Assembly (NCBI GenBank): GCA_002491225.1
Contig: DKVN01000004.1
Coordinates: 1-10,660, forward strand
DNA length: 10,660 nt
Direction: 5' to 3'
Source of the DNA: Faecalibacterium sp. UBA7177
Lineage (GTDB): Bacteria > Bacillota > Clostridia > Oscillospirales > Ruminococcaceae
The translations under genes and the position numbers were made by a program. The notes under the pieces are model-generated. The model saw nothing but the letters and a program-made list of their open reading frames with translations. It was not told the DNA's origin and did no database searches. Below, one piece after another: positions 5,875 through 10,660 of the stretch (the first letter of the stretch is position 1; each line of letters starts with the position of its first letter).

Positions 5875-7157
5875 CAGGGTTCCTCCCTTCGGTTGGAGAG
5901 CACCTTCACCGCCAGCCCCTCCCGGACCAGATGGGTGAAGAAGCGCCGCTCGGTCTCGCTGGACCTGCCGGTGCCCGCGAAGGTCACCTCCATCACGTCG
6001 CCGCAGCTGATGGCGGCGCAGTGGGGCGAGGGCCGGGTGGCCTGCCCGAGGATCACCTCCATCCGCCGGATGTGGGCGGCCATGGCGGGCGGCAGGGCCA
6101 CCGCCCCCGGATTGGTGAAGGTGGCGGTGTAGGGCCGCACCGCCAGCAGCCAATAGGAAAAGTCCATGATCGGCTTTTTCAGCGCCATCGGGATGATCTG
6201 CAGCAGCCGATTCTGGGTGAACCGGACGTTGCCGGTAAAGGCGGCCCGCAGCGTGGGCCGGTCGAGCGAGAGCCCCATATAGTGGTGCACATACCGGATC
6301 AGGTCGGCGAGGGTGTAATCCCCGAGGGTGGGGTCAACGCAGGGGCGCAGGGTCAGCATAAAATTGCGCAGCGAGCGGGAGGGGAACCAGCCGCGCAGAT
6401 TCACCGGGATGGCCAGCGCCACCGGCCTTTGCCGGAAGGGCTGTTCGGCCCGCTGCTTTTCGATCAGCGAGAGCAGCAGCACCGCGGTCAGGTACTCGGT
6501 GATGGTCGCGCCATAGCTCCGCGCCTTTTCTTTCAGCGCCGCCACCGATAACAGGCCCATGGTCACGTTGAGGGTGTAAAAGGGCTCGGGGGTGCTGGTG
6601 TTGGGGTAGGCGGTCCTTTTGCGGCCGCCCGGCAGGGCGCGCGGCCCGGCGTACCGGCCGTAGGCGTCCTCCAGCTCCTCGGGGGCGGGCGGCTGGGTCA
6701 CGTCCAGGATCAGGGGGTCGGGCGGGATCGCCACCCCGCGCTCCCGCAGGTACTCCGCCAGCACGGTGCGAAAAAAGGCCAGCGCACCGCTGCCGTCCGC
6801 GATGGCGTGGAACGCCTCAAACGAGATGCGGCTCTCGTAGTAGTAAAAGCGGATGAGCCAGTCGTTGTCCTGCCGGTCCCGCATCGGCTGGCAGGGATTC
6901 GAGATGTCGGGCTTGACAAAGGGGCCCGGCTTGGGGTTGGGCTCAAAATAGCACCAGAAAAACCCTTTGCGGATCCGCACCCGAAAGGTGGGGAAGCGGG
7001 GCATGGTCTGATCCACCGCCCGCTGGAGGGCGTCCGGGTCCACCTTCTCATCCATGACGGCGGAAAAGCGGTAGACCGGGGCATATTTTTCCTTTTTCAG
7101 GGCAGAGTAGAGCACCCCGGCATTGTCCAGCCGGTACCAGACCTGTTCCTGCGGCAT
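5874..7157 (-). CDS. CoA-dependent acyltransferase of the condensation/alcohol-acetyltransferase fold (427 aa)
   Basis: The protein carries the HxxxDG active-site motif as FHAIADGSGAL, with His117 as catalytic base and Asp121 and Gly122 as structural residues. This is the signature of the chloramphenicol-acetyltransferase-like superfamily (condensation domains, alcohol acetyltransferases, PapA-type enzymes). The two-lobed layout fits: an N-terminal lobe with a strand-rich RFPTFRVRIRKGFF segment (54-66), then ITEYLTAVLLLSL and a PVNLRGWFPSRSLRNFM segment that resemble the second lobe. No signal peptide or membrane helix is evident. The start at 7157 has AGGAGG at 7170-7165, 7 bases away; an upstream in-frame ATG at 7199 lacks such a site and overlaps the promoter. 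It is first in an operon with the zinc-ribbon membrane protein. Acyl donor and acceptor cannot be read from the sequence. The call of fold and catalytic motif is firm; the alcohol acetyltransferase label is tentative. Confidence 0.85.
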   Translation of the reverse strand: MPQEQVWYRLDNAGVLYSALKKEKYAPVYRFSAVMDEKVDPDALQRAVDQTMPRFPTFRVRIRKGFFWCYFEPNPKPGPFVKPDISNPCQPMRDRQDNDWLIRFYYYESRISFEAFHAIADGSGALAFFRTVLAEYLRERGVAIPPDPLILDVTQPPAPEELEDAYGRYAGPRALPGGRKRTAYPNTSTPEPFYTLNVTMGLLSVAALKEKARSYGATITEYLTAVLLLSLIEKQRAEQPFRQRPVALAIPVNLRGWFPSRSLRNFMLTLRPCVDPTLGDYTLADLIRYVHHYMGLSLDRPTLRAAFTGNVRFTQNRLLQIIPMALKKPIMDFSYWLLAVRPYTATFTNPGAVALPPAMAAHIRRMEVILGQATRPSPHCAAISCGDVMEVTFAGTGRSSETERRFFTHLVREGLAVKVLSNRREEP

Positions 7158-7187
7158 GGGAGTCCCTCCTTTCCGGCGCTTTCTCAC

Positions 7188-7216
7188 AGCGTACCACAAG
7201 CCGGGGAAAAGTACAA
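7188..7216 (-). promoter_or_regulatory. Candidate promoter of the acyltransferase operon
   Basis: On the minus strand TTGTAC (7216-7211) and TACGCT (7193-7188) are 17 bases apart, and TGG directly before the -10 box gives an extended -10 motif. Both hexamers are only moderate matches. The leader would be about 25 bases. It lies back to back with the esterase promoter in the same intergenic region. Confidence 0.4.
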
Positions 7217-7259
7217 GGAGGGGTGCGGCGATTTGGCCGCCCCCACAGGGACGCCGCCA

Positions 7260-7288
7260 TTGAAAAATACCAAAGGCTATGGTATATT
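7260..7288 (+). promoter_or_regulatory. Promoter of the HSL-family esterase gene
   Basis: TTGAAA (7260-7265) and TATATT (7283-7288) are separated by 17 bases, and TGG immediately before the -10 box makes an extended -10 element. Transcription would begin near 7295, about 24 bases ahead of the start codon at 7319. This is among the best promoter matches in the window. Confidence 0.7.
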
Positions 7289-7318
7289 GACAGCAAACAA
7301 CGGGAGGGGGAACAGCCC

Positions 7319-8272
7319 ATGGAGCAACGGAAGCTGCGGCTTCGCGGCCAGAGCGCCGAGGAGCGGCGGGCGCAGGCGGAGGAAAAACGTCTGGCCCGGA
7401 TGATGAAGGCCCTCAAGGCGATCCACTCGGCCGGCGCGGCCGAGTCGATGGCGCCGGAGGACCTGGCCCGCCAGCGGGCGGCGCAGGACCTGCTGGGCCG
7501 CCTGTCCACCCCGATGGTGGGCATGCGCTGGGAGCCGTTCGAGCTGGACGGCATGAAGGCCGCCTGGGTCCGGCCCGAGTGGGGGCACGACCCGGAGCAG
7601 ATCATCTTATACTGCCACGGCGGCGGCTACACCAGCGGCAGCCTGGGCTATTCCCGCCCGCTGGCCTCCAAGCTGTCCCACGTCTCGGGGCGGGAGACCC
7701 TCTGCTTCGAGTACCGCCTCGCCCCGGAGCATCCCTACCCGGCGGCGGTGGAGGACGCGCTGCGGGTGTGGGACCACCTGATGCATCAGGGCTACGGCGC
7801 GCGCGACATCACGGTGGCGGGGGACTCGGCCGGGGGCAATCTGGCGCTGGCGCTGCTCCTCCGGCTGAAAGAGGAGGGCCGGCGGCTGCCCCACCGGTTG
7901 GTGCTCATGTCCCCCTGGACCGATATGACCGCCAGCGGCGCGTCCTACACCGAGCGCCGGGCGCAGGACCCCAGCATCACAATGGAGTATATCCAGGCGG
8001 TGCGCGCGGCCTACGCCGGAACCGCCGACTGGAGCGACCCCATGCTCTCGCCGCTCTTCGGGGATCTCGCGGGCTTCCCGCCCACCCTCATCCAGGTGGG
8101 CGGCAACGAGCTGCTCTACTCCGACTCAGAGCGCCTCGCGCAGCGGATGCAGGCGGCCGGGGTGCTCTGCCGACTGGAGGAGTGGACCGAGATGTGGCAT
8201 GTCTTCCAGATGCTGCCCATCAAAAAGGCGGCGGAGGCGATGGCGCAGGTCGGGCAGTTCCTGCTGGGATGA
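7319..8272 (+). CDS. Alpha/beta hydrolase, hormone-sensitive-lipase family esterase (317 aa)
   Basis: This is a cytoplasmic serine hydrolase of the bacterial HSL family (abhydrolase_3), which cleaves short-chain or acetyl esters. HGGGYTSG (100-107) forms the oxyanion hole, EYRLAPEHPYPAAVEDA (131-147) is the usual family block, and GDSAGG (168-173) holds nucleophile Ser170. His294 in MWHVFQ is the catalytic histidine. At the expected catalytic-acid site, where family members commonly have a GSDE-type motif, this protein has GGNELL, so Asn263 replaces Asp and Glu264 may serve instead. The first 60 residues are a charged helical cap. The start at 7319 follows GGGAGGGGG (7302-7310); an in-frame ATG at 7223 precedes the promoter and is discounted. 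It is divergent from the acyltransferase operon, which suggests a shared ester-metabolism role. The natural substrate is unknown. Confidence 0.9.
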   Translation: MEQRKLRLRGQSAEERRAQAEEKRLARMMKALKAIHSAGAAESMAPEDLARQRAAQDLLGRLSTPMVGMRWEPFELDGMKAAWVRPEWGHDPEQIILYCHGGGYTSGSLGYSRPLASKLSHVSGRETLCFEYRLAPEHPYPAAVEDALRVWDHLMHQGYGARDITVAGDSAGGNLALALLLRLKEEGRRLPHRLVLMSPWTDMTASGASYTERRAQDPSITMEYIQAVRAAYAGTADWSDPMLSPLFGDLAGFPPTLIQVGGNELLYSDSERLAQRMQAAGVLCRLEEWTEMWHVFQMLPIKKAAEAMAQVGQFLLG

Positions 8273-8449
8273 GCGAGGCGGCGGGTTCGCCCGGCCGCGA
8301 ATGCGCCCGCCCTTGCAATACCACCGGCGGCACCGGTGCAGGCCCACTTTTTCCTGCGGATGGGGCGCTTTTTTCGCATCGCCCCGTGTAAGATGAACAA
8401 CAGCCCTCTCTCACAGAGAGCGCAGATCATCAAACACGAGGTGAGGAAG
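8273..8449. other. Intergenic region with small GC-rich hairpins
   Basis: This gap separates the esterase and the FtsZ-like gene. A GC-rich dyad lies just after the esterase stop (GGCGGGTTCGC near 8279-8289 pairing with GCGAA and CCCGCC up to 8311). CACCGG/CCGGTG (8322-8327 and 8333-8338) is followed nine bases later by five T residues (8348-8352). GGGGCG/CGCCCC (8362-8367 and 8380-8385) encloses six T residues. None is a textbook terminator. A -10-like TAAGAT (8389-8394) has no convincing -35 box, so whether the FtsZ-like gene has its own promoter is open. Confidence 0.35.
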
Positions 8450-9445
8450 ATGGACGACATATTCATCAAGATCGTTGGCGTGGGGGGCGGCGGGATCAGC
8501 GCCGTCAACCACATGTGCAGCAGCGGTATGGGCGGCGTGGAGTTTGTCGCGATCGATACGGACGCCCGCAGCCTGAGCGCCTGCAAAGCGGACTACAAGC
8601 TGAACATCGCGGAGGATCCCGCCGAACAGCCGGGCACGGGCGGCAGCCCGGAGACCGGCGAAAAGGCCGCCAGGGCAAACCGGGAAAGGATCCAAACCGC
8701 GCTGCGCGGCGCCGGTCTGGTGATCATCGTCGCCGGGCTGGGCGGAGGCACCGGCACCGGCGCGGCGTCCGTCGTGGCGGAGATCGCCCGCGGCAGCGTG
8801 GGCATTTTTCTCACCATCGGCATGGTCACCCGGCCCTTTGCGTTTGAGGGTGCGGAGCCCGCCCGCCGGGCCCAGGAGGGGCTCGACCGGCTCAGGGAGA
8901 GGGTGAATACCCTTTTGCTGATCTCCAATGAGCGGCTGCGGCGCATCCTGCCCGGCCTCACCCCGGCAAACGCGTTCGCGGCCGCAGATGAAACGCTCGG
9001 CCATGCGGTGCAGTGCCTGTCCGACCCGCTCGGCATCCCGTGCTGGGTCAACCTGTGCTTGCATGATGTTATCTACCTGATGAAGGGGCCGGAGATCGCA
9101 TTTCTGGGGCTTGGCCGGGCCAGCAGCAAGGGCTGTGTGGAGAGTGCCATGCAGCAGGCGGCGGCCTCTGCGCTGCTCGAGGCCCCCCTCGCCGACGCCC
9201 GGAAGATGATCGTATGCTTTCGGGTGCGGCCGGAGATCGACCGTGAGAACATTGAAATTGAGCGCATCGAAAAAATGCTCAGGAAACTCGACGCCGGCCA
9301 TGAAGAGGAGCCTGAGATCATCTGGTCGGTCTGCCAGGATGAGGGGATGGAGGAGGACGCCCGGATCACCCTGATCGCCGCGGATTTTGCGCAGACGGCA
9401 GGGCCGCACCACGGCAATCGGCGAATACCGCCGGATCATTTCTGA
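8450..9445 (+). CDS. Short FtsZ paralogue (tubulin-family GTPase, 331 aa) with altered T7 loop
   Basis: The protein aligns end to end with the globular part of FtsZ, the tubulin-like GTPase of the division ring. IVGVGGGGISAVN (8-20) is the first nucleotide loop, GGGTGTG (98-104) the tubulin signature, VTRPFAFEG (126-134) carries the nucleotide-contacting Glu133, and AFAAAD has Asp180. The T7 synergy loop, NLDFADV-like in FtsZ, reads NLCLHDV (201-207): the first catalytic aspartate is Cys203 and the second is kept as Asp206. The GAGANPE-like loop reads GTGGSPE (62-68). The protein ends about 17 residues after the GTPase core, without the linker and C-terminal peptide that bind FtsA, SepF or ZipA. 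The start at 8450 has GAGGTGAGG (8438-8446) upstream and fits the family N-terminus. No division genes adjoin it. GTP binding is likely; autonomous hydrolysis is doubtful. Confidence 0.88.
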   Translation: MDDIFIKIVGVGGGGISAVNHMCSSGMGGVEFVAIDTDARSLSACKADYKLNIAEDPAEQPGTGGSPETGEKAARANRERIQTALRGAGLVIIVAGLGGGTGTGAASVVAEIARGSVGIFLTIGMVTRPFAFEGAEPARRAQEGLDRLRERVNTLLLISNERLRRILPGLTPANAFAAADETLGHAVQCLSDPLGIPCWVNLCLHDVIYLMKGPEIAFLGLGRASSKGCVESAMQQAAASALLEAPLADARKMIVCFRVRPEIDRENIEIERIEKMLRKLDAGHEEEPEIIWSVCQDEGMEEDARITLIAADFAQTAGPHHGNRRIPPDHF

Positions 9446-9627
9446 CCTGCAGGCTTAGAGACGGGGCAAAACAGGACACGTTCTGAGCGGTGGTTCGATA
9501 AGAAAACAAAGCCGTGGGTTCGCAGGTCCTTCGGACTCTTTGTTTTCTCAGCTCACTACCGCTTGGTATGGGACGTTTTCTGATGGGGAAGGTATGGCGT
9601 ACCCAAAGGAGAGACGCAAAAAGCAAC
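9446..9627. other. Structured intergenic island with a long imperfect inverted repeat
   Basis: No gene is evident here. Three blocks pair in nested order around one centre: AAAAC (9468-9472) with GTTTT (9575-9579), AGCGGT (9486-9491) with ACCGCT (9558-9563), and GAAAACAAAG (9502-9511) with CTTTGTTTTC (9538-9547). The internal loops between the second and third blocks are both ten bases. The tip holds GTCC-TTC-GGAC (9526-9536). This could be a transcribed structured RNA, the 3' leader of the FtsZ-like mRNA, or a repeated intergenic element. It matches no RNA family I can recognise. Confidence 0.4.
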
Positions 9628-9664
9628 AAGCTGCTGCAGGCAAAACGCTTGCGGCGGCTTTTTT
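9628..9664 (+). terminator. Rho-independent terminator after the FtsZ-like gene
   Basis: GCTGCTGCAGG (9630-9640) pairs with CTTGCGGCGGC (9648-9658) as an 11-bp stem containing three G-U pairs, with a 7-base loop and six T residues directly after (9659-9664). Two more A-T pairs extend the base. On the minus strand the stem is followed by a broken T tract (TTGTTGCTTTTTT), so it may also serve the converging gene that ends at 9693. Confidence 0.7.
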
Positions 9665-9692
9665 GGTGTACCCAGCCGGATTCAAATGCTTT

Positions 9693-10424
9693 TCAGCGGC
9701 AGCCGCCCAGCACGGCCCGGAGTGTCTCGGCGGTGGCGGCGGCAAAATGGGTCTGCACCTGCTGGAACACAAGCGCGCGGGAGCGGGCCGGGGCGGTGGA
9801 GTAGGCGGATGCGACGTGTTCGCGTCCCCAAAACGCTTCCGGCATAGCATAGACCGAACGGGGCCAGCCGTAGGGTTGGCCTTTTTTGTTGCGCCGCTGC
9901 CGGAAATCCCGGATCAGCAGGTAGGTGCTCATCTGCAGGTCGGTCACCGTGCCCTCAAAGTTCTTCTCGCCGCCCTTGCCAAACCCGGCCTGCTGTTTGA
10001 GGTCGCAGGAGAGCAGCTCGTCCGCCGCCAAAAACTGATCCATGATCTTTTTCTGGCGGTTGGTGGCAAGTTCGTCCTCCCAGCGGCTGTCGAAGTCGTA
10101 GCCGTCCCGCCGCCAGTTGGCGAAATGGGGGAACCACGCCTTGGAGACAAAGCCCGCCTTTTTGCCAAAGAACTTGCCGTAGGCTACCCGGCCGCTGCGG
10201 GCGATGGACCGCCGCCACTCCCAGGGGTCGCGGGCCGCATCGCCGGTCCACCAGTCGAGCGGGCAGGTGCGCTCCTCGGCGGAAAAGCCCTCGATCTCGT
10301 TGCGAAAGAGCGGCAGAAAGCCGACCGCTTCGATCCAGTCGGTCAGCGCCTCCCAGCTGCGGATGCAGGTCGGGTCATCCCGATCCGGCCCCCGCATGAT
10401 CCATTCGCCGTTTTCTACTGCCAT
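9693..10424 (-). CDS. Conserved protein of uncertain function, possibly AlkZ-related (243 aa)
   Basis: I recognise this as a family common in Clostridia but without a firm function. Strongly patterned blocks are GFLPLFRNEIEGFS (35-48), WWTGDAARDPWEWR (58-71), YGKFFGKKAGFVS (82-94), ANWRRDGYDFD (102-112), GFGKGGEKNFEGTVTDLQM (147-165) and RDFRQRRNKKGQPYGWP (172-188). Annotators sometimes call similar proteins AlkZ-related, by likeness to winged-helix YcaQ/AlkZ DNA glycosylases; I recall this label but cannot test it. The many basic and aromatic residues would suit nucleic-acid binding. There is no signal peptide or membrane helix. The start at 10424 has only a weak AGGCAGG upstream; the next ATG (10397) is no better. 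It follows a partial hydrolase gene by 80 bases on the same strand and may be cotranscribed with it. Confidence 0.75.
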   Translation of the reverse strand: MAVENGEWIMRGPDRDDPTCIRSWEALTDWIEAVGFLPLFRNEIEGFSAEERTCPLDWWTGDAARDPWEWRRSIARSGRVAYGKFFGKKAGFVSKAWFPHFANWRRDGYDFDSRWEDELATNRQKKIMDQFLAADELLSCDLKQQAGFGKGGEKNFEGTVTDLQMSTYLLIRDFRQRRNKKGQPYGWPRSVYAMPEAFWGREHVASAYSTAPARSRALVFQQVQTHFAAATAETLRAVLGGCR

Positions 10425-10504
10425 GTGAATAGCCTGCCTTTCTGGTGGTTGAAACTGACCGATAAGCCGTGAATTTATGGGAGCAAAAGCGCAAACGGGA
10501 AGAC
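10425..10504. other. Short spacer between the hydrolase end and the conserved protein gene
   Basis: The 80 bases contain no gene. No clear terminator follows the hydrolase stop on the minus strand, and no convincing promoter pair was found, so read-through into the downstream gene is plausible. Confidence 0.3.
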
Positions 10505-10660
10505 TCAGGCGATAGGCTCTTCGCTTGCGGCCATCCAGAGGATACCCTTGGCTGTTCTCTCCGCAGGGTGGTCGTGGTGCCCGCCGGGGTTTATCTCAAA
10601 AACGGTGCGGATGCTGCGCTCCCGATAAAATCGGCAAATCGCCTCGGTGTTCTCCTGCAC
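10505..10660 (-). CDS. C-terminal 51 residues of a probable alpha/beta hydrolase (runs off the right edge)
   Basis: The minus strand is open from the window edge to TGA at 10507-10505. The translation includes ICRFYRERSIRTVFEINPGG (residues 8-27 of the visible part) followed by HHDHPAERTAKGILWM. A strand ending in FEINPGGHH, followed by a helix ending in the family-like KGILW, is the usual end of esterase-type alpha/beta hydrolases, where the histidine after NPGG would be the catalytic one. The nucleophile and oxyanion hole are outside the window, so the subfamily cannot be named. The GTG at the very edge is simply a codon of the interrupted gene and not a proven start. If right, this is a second hydrolase in the window besides the HSL-family one. 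Confidence 0.6.
   Translation of the reverse strand: MQENTEAICRFYRERSIRTVFEINPGGHHDHPAERTAKGILWMAASEEPIA

Noticed and set aside
5868..6551. Plus-strand frame of 227 residues opposite the acyltransferase
   Set aside because: Low-complexity Gly/His/Gln/Arg-rich translation typical of the reverse strand of GC-rich genes; the minus strand has the HAIADG motif.
8336..8449. Upstream extension of the FtsZ-like protein to ATG at 8336 or 8393
   Set aside because: Neither ATG has a good ribosome site, the added residues have no counterpart in FtsZ, and ATG 8450 has GAGGTGAGG at ideal spacing followed by the family N-terminus.
9492..9530. tRNA-like words GGTTCGATA and GGGTTCGCAGGTCC
   Set aside because: No acceptor stem, D arm or anticodon arm can be assembled around them; they fall inside the long inverted repeat.
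9540..10472. A 310-residue plus-strand frame across the terminator and the conserved gene on the other strand
   Set aside because: It crosses a Rho-independent terminator and is antisense to a gene with clearly patterned conserved blocks; its translation has no family features.
1..10660. CRISPR array, insertion sequence, prophage or toxin-antitoxin genes
   Set aside because: No regularly spaced direct repeats, transposase or integrase motifs or small paired genes were seen on either strand.

Overview
The window looks like a chromosomal segment from a GC-rich member of the Clostridia (Oscillospiraceae/Ruminococcaceae-like). The evidence is indirect: strong GC bias at third codon positions, AGGAGG-type ribosome binding sites at short spacing, sigma-A-like promoters with 17-base spacers, and gene families (TIR/beta-propeller membrane proteins, zinc-ribbon membrane proteins next to a CoA-dependent acyltransferase, split DhaK/DhaL) that I know mainly from gut Firmicutes. 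There are no tRNA, rRNA, CRISPR, transposase or phage genes.

Layout from left to right. (1) Positions 1-1104, minus strand: dhaL followed by the 5' part of dhaK, a dihydroxyacetone-kinase-type pair read from a clear promoter at about 1145-1173. (2) Positions 1105-1454: a divergent intergenic region with an AT-rich block behind the dhaL promoter, a G-rich patch, and a well-formed promoter for the next gene. (3) Positions 1455-4865, plus strand: a 1136-residue protein with an N-terminal TIR domain that keeps the putative NADase glutamate, one transmembrane helix, a helical stalk and a long beta-propeller-like C-terminal region. It is the most striking gene here and has the architecture of a membrane sensor with a TIR effector. 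(4) Positions 4866-5169: a convergent intergenic region with an AT-rich island carrying two strong hairpins. (5) Positions 5170-7157, minus strand: a two-gene operon of a condensation/alcohol-acetyltransferase-fold enzyme (HAIADG motif) and a zinc-ribbon six-helix membrane protein, coupled by a TGATG overlap. (6) Positions 7319-8272, plus strand: a divergently transcribed HSL-family alpha/beta hydrolase. (7) Positions 8450-9445, plus strand: a short FtsZ paralogue with an intact GTP-binding signature, an altered T7 loop and no C-terminal partner-binding tail. (8) Positions 9446-9692: a structured island ending in a good Rho-independent terminator. (9) Positions 9693-10660, minus strand: a conserved protein of uncertain function (possibly AlkZ-related), preceded by the 3' end of another probable alpha/beta hydrolase.

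The acyltransferase, membrane protein and divergent esterase may form one acyl-transfer/hydrolysis module. The TIR protein stands alone between unrelated genes, with no visible partner effector. The FtsZ paralogue lies outside any division cluster. The two candidates for undescribed biology are the TIR-transmembrane-propeller protein and the FtsZ-like GTPase with a damaged catalytic loop.
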